64,000 bases of DNA from Aegilops tauschii subsp. strangulata (GCF_002575655.3 NC_053041.3:373905054-373969053); one strand, 5' to 3'. Shown: positions 23,612-35,987, counted from the stretch's first letter. Notes: generated by a model not told the origin, from the sequence alone. Translations and numbers: made by a program.

Positions 23612-26481
23612 GCACTATATGCCTAGCTTAATGACTTTAAAGAAAGCGCTGCCAGGGAGACAACACGGAAGTTTTAGAGAGTCATTTATTTCTGTTGTGT
23701 GCTTTTATAAAGCTTAAAAACAAAAATAATGTGCCAAGATTTTCCTTTAGGATGTTTACATTGCTTGTTGGTTTGTGCGGCGCAAAACAGAAACTCTGGC
23801 TGTAGTGCACGATTTTACATTTTTTACTGGAACGTCAAATGGTTCTGAAACTTTTTCACTGTCTTTATATACAAATTTTGTATCTTTCCTAAATTTTTCA
23901 GAATTTTTGGAGTACCAGAAGTATGGTGAATGTTCAGATTACTACAGACTGTCCTGTTTAAGACAGATTCTGTTTTTGATGCATAGTTTGCTTGTTTTGA
24001 TGAAACTATCGATTTCTATCAGTGGATTAAGCCATGGAAAGTTATATTACAGTAGCTAAAATGCAAAAACAAAATATGAATTGGTTTGCAACATTACTTA
24101 GAGTAGTGATTTGTTTTATTATACTAACGGATCTTACCGAACTTTCTGTTGAGTTTTGTGTGGATGAAGTGTTCGAAGATCGAGGATGTCTCAATATGAG
24201 GAGAAGAAGGAGAGGCAAGAGCTCAAGCTTGGGGATGCCCAAGGCACCCCAAGTAAATATTCAAGGAGACTCAAGCGTCTAAGCTTGGGTATGCCCCGGA
24301 AGGCATCCCATCTTTCTTCAACAAGTATCAGTATGATTTCGGTTTCGTTTCGTTCATGTGATATGTGCAAATCTTGGAGCGTCTTTTGCATTTAGTATTC
24401 ACTTCTCTTTTATGCACCATGCTGGTATGAGATAGTCCATGGTTGATTTATAGAATGCTCATTGCACTTCACTTATATCTTTTGAGTATGGCTTTATAGA
24501 ATGCTTCATGTGCTTCACTTATATCATTTGAAGTTTGGATTGCCTGTTTCTCTTCACATAGAAAACCGCCATTTGTAGAATGCTCTTTTGCTTCACTTAT
24601 ATTTGTTAGAGCGTGGGCATATCTTTTGTAGAAAGAATTAAACTCTCTTGCTTCACTTATATCTATATAGAGAGATGACAGGAATTGGTGATTCACATGG
24701 TTAGTCATAAAATCCTACAGAAAACTTGTAGATCACTGAATATGATATGTTGGATTCCTTGCAATAGTTTTGCGATATAAAGGTGGTGATATTAGAGTTG
24801 TGCTAGTTGAGTAATTGTGAAATTGAGAAATACTTGTGTTGAGGTTTGCAAGTCCCGTAGCATGCACGTATGGTAACCGTTGAGTGACAAATTTGAAGCA
24901 TGAGGTGTTCTTTGATTGCCTTCCTTATGAGTGGCGGTCGGGGACGAGCGATGGTCTTTTCCTACCAATCTACCCCCCTAGGAGCATGCCTGTAGTGCTT
25001 GGTTTTGATGACTTGTCGATTTTTGCAATAAGTATGTGAATTCTTTATGACTAATGTTGAGTCCCTGGATTATACACACTCTCACCCTTCCATCATTGCT
25101 AGCCTCTTCGGTACCGTGCATTGCGCTTTCTCACTCTCGAGAGTTGGTGCAAACTTCGCCGGTGCATCCAAACACCGTGATATGATACGCTCTATCACAC
25201 ATAAGCCTCCTTATATCTTCCTCAAAACAACCACCATACCTACCTATTATGGCATTTCCATAGCCATTCTGAGATATATTGCCATGCAACTTCCATCATC
25301 TTCATATACATGACTTGAGCATCATTGTCATATTGCTTTGCATGATCGTAAGATAGCTAGCATGATGTTTTCATGGCTTGTCTGTTTTTTTGATATCTTT
25401 GCTATGCTAGATCATTGCACATCCTGGTACACTGCGAGAGGCATTCATATAGAGTCATACTTTGTTCTAGACATCGAGTTGTAATATTGAGTTGTAAGTA
25501 AATAAAAGTGTGATGATCATCATTATTAGAGCATTAATTGCCCCAGTGAGGAAAGGATGATGGAGACTATGATTCCCCCACAAGTCGGGATGAGACTCCG
25601 GACTTTAAAAATAAAAATAAAATAGGCCAAAGAAGCCCAAATAAAAGAAAAGGCCAAAGAAGCCCACCAAAAACAACAAAAAAAGGGAGAAAAAGAGAGA
25701 AGGGGCAATGTTACTATCCTTTTACCACACTTGTGCTTCAAAGTAGCACCATGTTCTTCATATAGAGAGTCTCTTGAGTTATCACTTTCATATACTAGTG
25801 GGAATGTTTATTTATAGAACTTGGCTTGTATATTCCGATGATGGGCTTCCTCAAATGCCCGAGGTCTTCATGAGCAAGCAAGTTGGATGCACACCCACTT
25901 AGTTTCAGTTTGGGCTTTCATACACTTATAGCTCTAGTGCATCCGTTGCATGGAAATCCCTAATCCTCGGATTAGCATCAATTGATGGGCATCTCCATAG
26001 CCCGTTGATTAGCCGCGTCGATGTGAGACTCTCTCACTTTTTGTCTTCTCCACACAACCTCCATCATCATATTCTATTCCACCTATAGTGCTATGTCCAT
26101 GGCTCGCGCTCATATATTGCGTGAAAGTTGAAAAAGTTTGAAAATGCTAAAGTATGAAACAATTGCTTGGCTTGTCATCAGGGTTGTGCATGATGGTTGC
26201 ATTTTGTGTGACGAGATGAAGCCTAGCCAAACTATATGATTTTGTAGGGATGAGCTTTCTTTCGCTATGTTATTTTGAGAAGACATAATTGCTTGGTTCG
26301 TACGCTTGCAGTATTATAGTCTTAATGTCAAATGATAGACTATTGCTTTGAATCACTCGTGTCTTAATATTCATGCCATGATTAGATTACATGATCAATA
26401 TTATGCTAGGTAGCATTCCCACATCAATTTTTTTTATCATTTACCTACTTGAGGACGAGCAGGAATTAAGCTTGGGAATGC
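23612..26481 (+). other. A internal copy 1, 3' part, apparently non-coding
   Basis: AT-rich, with short recurring phrases such as TTGCTTCACTTATAT (24450-24670). Ends GAGGACGAGCAGGAATTAAGCTTGGG before LTR 2, the likely PPT region. The site matching E's insertion point in copy 2 is uninterrupted here (about 24965-24985). Confidence 0.65.
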
Positions 26482-28010
26482 TGATACGTCTCCGTCGTAT
26501 CTATAATTTTTTATTGTTTCATGCCAATATTATACAACTTTCATATACTTTTGGCAACTTTTTATACTATTTTTGGGACTAACATATTGATCCAGTGCCC
26601 AGTGCCAGTTCCTGTTTGTTGCATGTTTTTTGTTTCGCAGAAAATCCATATCAAACGGAGTCCAAACGGGGTAAAAACTGACGGATTTTTCTGGAATATA
26701 TGTGATTTTTTGTAAGAAGAATCAACGCGAGACGATGCCCGAGGGGGCCACGAGGCAGGGGGCGCGCCCCAGGGGGGTGGGCGCGCCCCTGACCCTCGTG
26801 GCCACCCCGTAAGGCGGTTGGTGCCCTTCTTTTGCCGTAGGAAAGCCAATACCCGGATAAAAATCGTGTCCAAATTTCAGCCCAATCGGAGTTACGGATC
26901 TCCGGGAATATAAGAAACAGTGAAAGGGCAGAAGCAGGGAACGCAGAAACAGAGAGAGACAGAGAGACAGATCCAATCTCGGAGGGGCTCTCGCCCCTCC
27001 CATGCCATGGAAGGCAAGGACCAGAGGGGAAACCCTTCTCCCATCTAGGGAGAAGGTCAAGGAAGAAGAAGAAGAAGGGGGCCCCTCTCCCCCTCCCTTC
27101 TGGTGGCGCCGAACGCCGCCGGGGCCATCATCGTCACCGCAATCTACACCAACACCTCCGTCATCTTCACCAACATCTTCATCACCTTCCCCCATCTATC
27201 TACAGCGGTCCACTCTCCCGCAACCCGCTGTACCCTCTACTTGAACATGGTGCTTTATGCTTCATATTATTATCCAATGATGTGTTGCCATCCTATGATG
27301 TTTGAGTAGATTTTCGTTGTCCTATCGGTAATTGGTGAATAGCTATGGTTTGTTTAATTTGCTTGTAGTTATGTTGCTGGCCTTTGGTGCCCATCATATG
27401 AGCGTGCGCGTGGATCACACCATAGGGTTAGTTGTATGTTGATAAGACTATGTATTGGAGGGCAAGAGTGACAAAAGCTTCAACCTAGCATAAAAATTGA
27501 TGCATACGGGATTGAAGGGGGACCAATATATCTTAATGCTATGGTTGGGTTTTACCTTAATGAACGTTAGTAGTTGCGGATGCTTGCTAATAGTTCCAAT
27601 CATAAGTGCATAGAATTCCAAGTCAGGGATGCCATGCTAGCAGTGGCCTCTCCCACATAAAACTTGCTATGGGTCTAGTAAAGTAGTCAATTGCTTAGGG
27701 ACAATTTCGCAACTCCTACCACCACTTTTCCACACTCGCTATACTAACTTTATTGCTTATTTATCTAAACAGCCCCTAGATTTTATTTACGTGCTCTTTA
27801 TTATCTTGCAAGCCTATCCAACAACACGTACATAGTACTTCTAGTTTAATACTTGTTTTAGGTAAAGCGAACGTTAAGCGTGCGTAGAGTTGTATCGGTG
27901 GTCGATAGAACTTGAGGGAATATTTGTTCTACCTTTAGCTCCTCGTTGGGTTTGACACTCTTATTTATCGAAAGAGGCTACAATTGATCCCCTATACTTG
28001 TGGGTTATCA
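26482..28010 (+). repeat. A LTR 2 (shared middle LTR)
   Basis: 1529 bp, TGATACGTC...GGGTTATCA. It serves as 3' LTR of copy 1 and 5' LTR of copy 2. It holds the full hairpin with arms at 26746-26754 and 26795-26803. Confidence 0.9.
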
Positions 28011-28021
28011 AGATCTTTTTG

Positions 28022-28040
28022 TGGCGCCATTGCCGGGGAG
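28022..28040 (+). other. PBS of A internal copy 2
   Basis: TGGCGCCATTGCCGGGGAG, the same site as in copy 1 with one G-to-A change. Confidence 0.85.
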
Positions 28041-28130
28041 TTATAGCGTGGGGTGAATATTTTCGTGTCTGCTTGTTTGGTTTATCACCAAGTAGTTTTT
28101 ATTTTGTGCTCTTGTTCTCTACCTTTCGTT

Positions 28131-29469
28131 ATGGGTAGGAAACGCAAAATACCAAAAAAATTAGTGGTACGTACTGAACCAATGGTAGAAGAACCACTCA
28201 AAATCTATCACACTCCTGAAGCTTTTTACTTGGATCATCTTCGATCCCTATGTGCTCGTGCTGGAACCCCAACTAGCTTAGCTGAGGGCAATTCTTTAGA
28301 TGAGCATGCTTGTTATATGCGAGACCGCTTATCTCAAAAAGGGAAACTTTTACTGGATCAAATTCATCGTTTGCAATGCTATGCTTGGAATTTATGTGAA
28401 ATATATGATGTTACTTGTTGTTCTAAAAACCCTAAGAAACACCTTCCCTGCCAATGTGAGTGTGGTGATAATGGAATCGTATCTTCGTATGCTAAGGGTG
28501 TTTATAATTACTATGATGTTCAACAAATTGAAGAATTTGTTGCTTTTAAGGGTGCTTATGAAATTGCTTCTTTGATTGGAAAGTATGATGCTACTCTTTA
28601 CAAATCTGAAATTTTTTCCATACTTAAATATTGTTATGATAATTATGCTTCTAATGCCTATGTTAAACCATATATTGAGGATTCCTCCACTGTCCAAGAA
28701 GAGACTAATATTTTGTAGGAGTCTATGGAAGAAGGAATTGATGAAACTGTGGGCTCATTGGATGAAAAAGATGATGAGGAGAGCGAAGAACAAAAGGAGG
28801 AAGAGAGGATTAGCTACCCGTGCCCACCTTCTAATGAGAGTAACTCTTCAACTCATACATTGTTTAATTTCCCTTCGTGCTTACCGAAGGATGATTGCTA
28901 TGATGATTGTTATGATCCCGTTGATTCTTTTGAAATATCCCTTTTTGATGATGCTTGATATGCTTGTGGCCAAGATGCCAATATGAACTATGCTTATGGA
29001 GATGAACTTGCTATAGTTCCTTATGTTAAACATGAAATTGTTGCTATTACACCCACGCATGCTAGTCCTATTATCTTTTTGAATTCTTCCGACTACACTA
29101 TATAGGAGAAGTTGCCCTTATTAAGGATTATATTGATGGGTTGCGTTTTACTACTACACATGATGATTTTGATAGATATAATATGCATGTGCTTGCTGCT
29201 CCTACTTGCAATTATTATGAGAGAGGAACTACATCTCCGCCTCTCGATGTTTCCAATATGATAAAATTGCAAGAAACTATTTATACTATGCATTAGCCTT
29301 TACTATGTGTGCATGAATTGTTGTTTTATGACATCCCGATGCATAGGAAGAGAGTTAGACTTCCTTGTTGTATGATATATGTTACTTTGTGCTCACTACT
29401 AAATCACAAATCATTGTTAATTAAAAGATGCTTTGATATACCTTGGGATCCGGGTGGATCCATTACTTG
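28131..29469 (+). pseudogene. Unknown gene of A, internal copy 2
   Basis: Starts ATGGGTAGGAAACGC (MGRKRKIPKK) and is open to a TAG at 28716-28718, where copy 1 has CAG. Further stops occur at 28956-28958 and about 29102-29104. The two copies are broken at different places, so their ancestor was probably intact when the duplication arose. It contains the same acidic run (near 28770-28805). No retroelement domain is recognisable and no function can be given. Confidence 0.6.
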
Positions 29470-30830
29470 AGCACTATATGCCTAGCGTAATGGCTTTAAA
29501 GAAAGCGCTGCCAGGGAGACAACCTGGAAGTTTTAGAGAGTCATTTATTTCTGTTGTGTGCTTTTATAAAGTTTAAAAAAAATGTTCCAAGATTTGCCTT
29601 TAGGATGTTTACATTGCTTGTTGGTTGTGCGGTGCAAAATAGAAACTTTGGCTGTAGTGCGCGATTTTACATTTTTTATTGGAACGTCAAACGGTTCTGA
29701 AACTTTTAGCACTGTATTTCTATACAAATTGTTTATTTTTCCTAATTGTTTTAGAATTTTTGGAGTACCAGAAGTATGGTGAATGTTCATATTACTACAG
29801 ACTGTCCTGTTTATGACAGATTCTGTTTTTGATGCATAGTTTGCTTGTTTTGATGAAACTATCGATTTCTATCAGTGGATTAAGCCATGGAAAAGTTATA
29901 TTACAGTAGATACAATGCAAAAATAAAATATGAATTGGTTTGCAACAGTACTTAGAGTAGTGATTTGCTTTATTATACTTACAGATCGTACCGAACTTTT
30001 TGTTGAGTTTTGTGTGGATGAAGTGTTCGAAGATCGAGGATGTCTCGATGTGAGGAGAAGAAGGAGAGGCAAGAGCTCAAGCTGGGGATGCCCAAGGCAC
30101 CCCAAGTAAATATTCAAGGAGACTCAAGCGTATAAGCTTGGGGATGCCCCGGAAGGCATCCCATCTTTCTCCAACAAGTATCGGTATGATTTCGGTTTCG
30201 TTTCGTTCATGTGATATGTGCAAATCTTGGAGCGTCTTTTGCATTTAGTATTCACTTCTCTTTGATGAACCATGCTGGTATGAGATAGTCCATGGTTGAT
30301 TTATAGAATGCTCATTGCACTTCACTTATATCTTTTGAGTATGGCTTTATAGAATGCTTCATGTGCTTCACTTATATCATTTGAAGTTTGGATTGCCTGT
30401 TTCTGTGCACATAGAAAACCGCCATTTGTACAATGCTCTTTTGCTTCATTTATATTTGTTAGAGCGTGGGTATATCTTTTGTAGAAAGAATTAAACTCTC
30501 TTGCTTCACTTATATCTATTTAGAGAGATGACAGGAATTGGTGATTCACATGGTTAGTCATAAAATCCTACATAAAACTTGTAGATCACTGGATATGATA
30601 TGTTTGATCCCTTGCAATAGTTTTGCGATATAATGGTGGTGATATTAGAGTCGTGCTAGTTGAGTAATTGTGAAATTGAGAAATACTTGTGTTGAGGTTT
30701 GCAAGTCCCGTAGCATGCACGTATGGTAACCGTTGTGTGACAAATTTGAAGCATGAAGTGTTTCTTTGATTGCCTTCCTTACGAGCGACGGTCGGGGACG
30801 AGCGACGGTCTTTTCCTACCAATCTATCTC
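29470..30830 (+). other. A internal copy 2, non-coding part before E
   Basis: Aligned by eye with 23612-24980 of copy 1. No coding signal. Interrupted by E; it resumes at 46365. Confidence 0.7.
30826..30830. repeat. Target-site duplication ATCTC of element E (imperfect)
   Basis: ATCTC precedes 30831; ATCCC follows at 46365-46369. The intact site in A copy 1 (about 24970) shows that no target sequence was lost. Confidence 0.7.
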
Positions 30831-31992
30831 TGTCGGTGGAAATGACACCTATGGAATCACTAGGATCCCTTCTACGGTTGGCGGGCGCGGGATTGTGCAA
30901 AGAGTGGGTCTAGGAGCTAGCACACAGGTAGTTTACCCAGGTTCGGGCCGCGAAGATGCGTAAAACCCTAGTCCTGCTTTGGTGTATATTTGAGTGTTCT
31001 TGAGCTCTCGAACTAGCTACGGTCGTGCTTAGTCCAAAAGATCCGAATCCCCCTCCAGTACGCCTCGGGCCTCCTTTTATAGAAAAAGGGGTCGCCACAG
31101 TGGCACACAGGAGGTGGAAAGGTATACAGTGTACAAGCTTATCGCCTGTCATTACGGGACAAGACGCATTAAATGCACTCCTTAGGTGTCGCATTGCTTT
31201 ATTGGGGGCGGCAACGTGGCCTGTCCCGTCCGTCGCCGCTCCGTCTTGCTCCGACACACGTCGAGGCCAACGAGGCATGTAGCGCCACGTAGGCTGGCAG
31301 GCTGCTGAGGTGGCATGGTGGTAGGGTCTTCACGAAGATCTGCATGCCACCACGTAGGTGTTTGCTGAGTTGGCCTGGAAGCCGCACGTCGCCACGCAGG
31401 TGCCTGCCCAGCTGGTTGGGCTGGGCGCTGTATGGGAACGGCGGTGGAGTCTCGGCAGACACGGGCCTGGCTGCGGCCCCGTAGGTGTCTTCGGCAAGGG
31501 CCTTGCCGGGGCCCCGGCAAGGGTCTTGCCGTGGCATCACGGTCGTCCACGGCAAGGATCTTGCCGGGGGTCTCGTGCATTTCCTCGGCAAGGATCTTGC
31601 CGAGGATTGTTGTCTTCTGGTCCTCACCTGACCTTGTGTGTTTATGATCTTGACAAAGATCGGCATGGCGCCACGGAGGTGCCTCCCGAGCCTTTGGTTC
31701 CAATGTGGTTGTTTGCAGTGTTGGATCCCTTGGGCTCAAGGGTGGCGCACCCTGGTGGCGTTGGGCAAGTTGCCCCAGTAAGACTCTTGCCGGGGCTGCG
31801 GAGGCCGCCCCGGCAAGGGTCTCGCCGGGGGAGTCCACCTCGCCCTCTTGCTCTTTGTGTTTCTGGTCTTGGCGTTGCTTTGCCCGTCTCGTGCCTTCCT
31901 CTGCCCTACTTAGTGTGGCCGCGGGCGCGGCTCTGACTGCCCGTGCACAGGTAGAGGGGTAGAAAAAGGGCCCCTACTTTTGTACACCAACA
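30831..31992 (-). repeat. 3' LTR of element E
   Basis: 1162 bp. Minus-strand TATA (CTATAAAAGGAGG) near 31073-31085. Contains four CGGCAAG-NNN-CTTGCCG palindromes (31492-31602). Confidence 0.9.
31492..31602. repeat. Array of four 17-bp palindromes in the E LTR
   Basis: CGGCAAGGGCCTTGCCG (31492-31508), CGGCAAGGGTCTTGCCG (31515-31531), and CGGCAAGGATCTTGCCG at 31550-31566 and 31586-31602. A longer hairpin, CTTGCCGGGG/CCCCGGCAAG, follows at 31786-31817. In the other LTR only some copies are still perfect. Confidence 0.85.
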
Positions 31993-32216
31993 GGAGCCCC
32001 CGGGCCTGGGCCACACATAAGCGCAACGCGTTGTTCGGCCAGGCCCATAACGGTGCGCAGGCAGGCGGGGCGGAATTTTACCGCGGTAATTCCCTCGCCC
32101 GTCGCTCTTCCCCATGACCCGCGTTGAACGCGTGACGTGGGGGTCGTGCGTGGGGCGGTTGTTGCTCTCATGCATCACATCGCAGTAGATGGTAACGAGG
32201 TGGCCCGCGCCTTCCC

Positions 32217-32225
32217 CATAAAAAG
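32217..32225 (+). promoter_or_regulatory. TATA-like box of the E antisense gene
   Basis: CATAAAAAG, about 155 bases before the ATG at 32379. It is weaker than the TATA boxes of the D and F antisense genes but in the matching place. Confidence 0.45.
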
Positions 32226-33836
32226 GAGGAAACCGCAGGCGCGATGCCCATTTACCCTATGTGCCTTCTCCGATCTCGGAACCGCCGTTCTTCTGCTCTT
32301 CCTTCTCAAACCCTCGCTTTCGCTCGCCGCCGCCGCCGCGCCCTTGCCGTCCCTCATCCCTCGTCTCCCTCAGCCGCCATGGCACCCAAAACTAGCAAAG
32401 GCAAGGGAACGACAAAGGACGCCGGGGGGAAGGAGGCGCCGGAGAGCGAGTTGGCGGCGCGACGGACGCAGCTCGCCTACTTCCCTTCGACTGTTGACGC
32501 GGTCCACCTTCGGGACTACTTCAAGCCTGTGTGGGGGTGCAAGACGAAGGGGCACCCTGCCATGCGCATCATCCCCGCCGGTTTCGCCGAGGCCGGCCCG
32601 AATGAGTACCCTTTCTTCGTTGACTACTTTTCTTGCGGGCTCTGCCCCCTTTCTCTGATTTCTGCAACGACATAATGCACACCTATGGCTTCCACCTTCT
32701 GGATTTCACTCCAAATGCCGTGGCGTGCATGGCCTTTTTCGCCCATCTCTGCGAGGGCTTCGCTGGAGTGCATCCCAGCACGGCGATCTTCCGCCACTAC
32801 TTTTATCCTCGGATCCAAAAGGGGGGCGCCATTTCCGGTTGTGTCGCCTGGATTCCAAGGAACCAGGAGAAGGGGACATATCTGGAGGGCGCCCAGAAGG
32901 AGAGGTGGGAGGTGTGGCGGGGCCGGTGGTGCTGGATTGAGGAGGAGGACCCACAGGAATTTTGCCGGGTCCGCCAGGTGCCGCCGGTTCGTAGAGATGA
33001 TTGGGGCGAGGTCGACGTCAATGATGAGAAGCTCACAATCGCCACCACTAGGATCCATCACCTCACTATGGCCGGGCTCACCCTTGAGATGATTGGGGCG
33101 GATTTCATCCGCCGCCGAATCGCTCCATTGCACAACAAGGGGAGGCCGGCCTGACTTTTCAGGAACGCGGCTGACATCATGAGGCTTCGCCCTGGCTTGA
33201 ACCATAACTTCACGGTGATGAGGCACGCCCACCTTTGCCAGAGGCTTTTTCAGCATGATGTGTACCGCGACGGCAGGGCCGAGAGGTCCGGTAAGGCTGC
33301 GAAGGCCGGCAAGGTCGTCAAGGGGCCCTTGTTTGGGCTGCCGGCGGGAGTGGTCCCGCTAAGCAACAACTCTCGCCAGGCCGACATCATCACCATGAAG
33401 CTGGACTTCAACACGGACGGCCTTGACCCAAGTTGGGCCGAGCCAGAGGCGGAGCAGGTGCAGGAGTTCTTTGACAAGCTGTCAGAGAAGTACGTCCATG
33501 CCAAGCCATTGCTCATCCAGGACACTACCCAAGCGGAGCTGGACTACATCGCCGCCAGGGCGGCGGAGGCGGAGCTCGCCAAAGAGGCTGGCAGTGCCGA
33601 CCACGTGGAGGATGAGGCTGAGGCTGCCGCGGAGGAGAAGGAGCTTGTCGGTTGGGCGGAGTCCACTGGGGAGGTCAGCAGCGCCGACACCGGGCCCCCT
33701 CTCATTGAAGACGTGGTCGACAAGTCGACCGAAGAGGAGGCCGAAGCTGACGATCCTCCAGCCTTGGAGAGGAGGCGCGTCCTGTGGTGGGCCACCTCTG
33801 GCGAGCCGGTCCGGCCCAGCAGGACCGAGCAGCGGC

Positions 33837-33841
33837 TAGAG
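33837..33841. repeat. Target-site duplication TAGAG of element F
   Basis: TAGAG precedes 33842 and is repeated at 42198-42202. The E gene frame is continuous across the join. Confidence 0.93.
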
Positions 33842-34731
33842 TGTCGGAGGTGGGGTTCCGGCAAACCCTTAAGGTTCAAACACTGGGGTGCGCGTGAAGT
33901 CTCTTCCTCCTACCGATCTACGCTCTAGCTCGCTATGATCTCGCGGATGAACTCGACGAACTCGCAACACAGGAAGACACGAGGTTTATACTGGTTCGGG
34001 CCACCGTTGTGGTGTAATACCCTACTCCAGTGTGGCGGTGGTGGATTGCCTCTCGGGCCGATGATGAACAGTACAAGGGAAGAACAGCCTCCTGAGGTTG
34101 AGGTGTTGTTGTGCTTGTGAACTTGTGGCGTGAGGATTCGATGCCTCTACTGTGGGGGCTAGCTCTACTTATATAGGCCCTGGTCCTCTTCCCAAATATC
34201 GAGCGGGAAGGGAGCCAACAACGGCGGGCAAATTTGAAGGGGGACAGCTAGTACAAGCTATCCTGACAAAAGCGGTCTTCACCTGCGAAAAGCTCTGGGG
34301 TGACCCGTCTTGGGCTCCACGATGACCTTCGCCTTGCCGTCCTCCTGGTCTTGGTCTCGTTGCACCAATACGGCAACCTTTGCCTGATGCCTCGGTACTC
34401 TTCGCCTGCGCTGGCCTCCTTAGCACCAAAGAGGAAATAAGGACGCTATGCGCACTGGAGCCCACCTGGCACCCGCCTGGTACCGTTCGTCATGGCTTAC
34501 GTCACGAGAGCCTCGTGAGGTTTGCCTTGCCTTGATATCTCCGCTCCTCGTGAGCCTGCCTGGCTAGGCCACTCCAGAGGAGGTCTTGCTTCGTCCGCCT
34601 CGCGAAGCTTGGACCCTCGCGAGGGTCTTGGGTGCCTTGTTGACGAATATGGGCCGTACGGCCCGCTGCCTGGCCAGGCTATGGGCCACAGACAGGCAAG
34701 TCTGCGGACCCCCATTCCCGGAACGCCGACA
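33842..34731 (-). repeat. 3' LTR of element F
   Basis: 890 bp. Minus-strand TATATAAG near 34166-34173. The PPT-like GCCCGGGGGCTAC (minus strand) adjoins it at 34732-34744. Confidence 0.92.
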
Positions 34732-34973
34732 GTAGCCCCCGGGCCCAAGGTGCGCTCGGGCTTGGCTTCACGGCGAAGCCAAGGGTCAAGTTTGGAGCAC
34801 CGCGGGCCCCAAAAGCCCACGGCCTCGGTTGACGCGTGGCAGTTGATTGGACGTGGGCGTCTCCGCTTCCCCACACTACCTCGACAACTGCATGACTTGA
34901 CAAGTCCCTGCGACATGCAAGGAAAACCATCATTACCTGCGATCGTGGGGGACGCCGATTGGCCTTCTCTTGC

Positions 34974-34980
34974 TATAAAT
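34974..34980 (+). promoter_or_regulatory. TATA box of the F antisense gene
   Basis: TATAAAT, 81 bases before the ATG at 35061, nearly the same distance as in D (TATA 1733, ATG 1822). Confidence 0.65.
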
Positions 34981-35060
34981 GGGGAGGGGGGGCAGAGCCC
35001 CCGTTGCCCATCTCTTCCCCGCTTGCTTGCTTCTCTGCTCCACTGCTCGCAGTGCCACTG

Positions 35061-35987
35061 ATGGCGCCACGAAAGAAGTTCTCTGCCGCCGAGAAAGGAA
35101 AGGCCCCTCGCGAGGGCCCCGGTTCCCCGACGCCCAAGCGCGGCCGCGGCCGTCCGCGCAAGCACGCCGCGACCCCCGCCGTGGCCCACCGTCGAGGTGG
35201 TGCCGCGGCACGCGGAGGGGATCGTCCCATCCATGGTGGTTCAGCCGATGAGGGGAGGCGCGCGATGGGGGCGCGGCCTCCCCGCCCGCGCTTCCATTCG
35301 GCTGAGGTATCGCCGGAGTTCGTTGTCTGGTCGGAGAGCCTGGCCGGCAAGTGGCTCCAACTTCCACGCTTCTTCGCCGGCTAACTGGTGACTTCTGGCC
35401 CGGGCGGGCTCTGGCTACAGGCGGACGGCTGCTGCAGCAGGGCCTCTTGGGTTGCGGTCGAGACCTCTGCCGCGGGCAACATAGCCCTGGCCCGCGGCTG
35501 GCAAATGTTCGCCCGCGCGCGCGGTCTGGGCAGGCGGTGCACCCTCCACTTCAGGTACGATGGTGAATCAACCCTCTATGTGAGGGTGTTTGGGGAAGAT
35601 GGTCGCCGCGCCGGGTGCTGCCCCGAGATGAATGACGGTGAGGAGGTGCTCGGCCTTGGCGATGGTCGCGACGAGGACGAGGGCGAGCCCGCCCTCGGCG
35701 GCGACCGCGTCTCCTCCAGCTACAGCGGCTCTTCCTCCGGTGATAGCTCCAGCAGCGGTGGCTATGACCAGCCGCCGCGCCCGCTTCGAAGGAGGCAGCG
35801 GGTCATCTCGTCGTCGCGCCTCTGTGAAGCGCGAGGAGGGGTCTGGCTAGGCTTGGGACGTCGCCAAGGGCCTGCCTCTACGGATTGCTGCAACGCTGCT
35901 TTGCTTAGCTTTTTCTTTCTTTCCTGCATCGGAAAACGAAACCAGTATGGGGCCCAGAGGGGCGTGTATCGAACTGTGGTTCTTTGA
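35061..35987 (+). pseudogene. Antisense gene of F with a B3-like DNA-binding domain
   Basis: Starts MAPRKKFSAAEKGK; residues 20-60 are basic, with an AT-hook-like RGRGRPRK core. The region 35319-35605 reads like a B3 domain: FVVW, KWLQLPRFFAG (first strands and the L-x-x-P-x-x-F motif), GGLWLQADG, SWVAVE, ARGWQMFARARGL, then CTLHFRYDGESTLYVRVFGEDG, the characteristic 'GD-x-x-x-F-x-Y-x-G-x-S-x-F-x-V' end. A Ser/Gly/Asp-rich tail follows. One in-frame stop (TAA at 35382-35384) breaks it. A DNA-binding role, perhaps at element or host promoters, is inference. A captured host gene fragment is the main alternative, but D carries the same gene. Confidence 0.7.

Noticed and set aside
32624..33256. 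Minus-strand ORFs opposite the E gene
   Set aside because: They mirror a GC-rich coding region on the plus strand and show no known domain.
35061..35987. F antisense gene as an ordinary host B3 transcription factor gene
   Set aside because: It lies inside TSD-bounded F and has a homologue at the same position in D, so it belongs to the elements.
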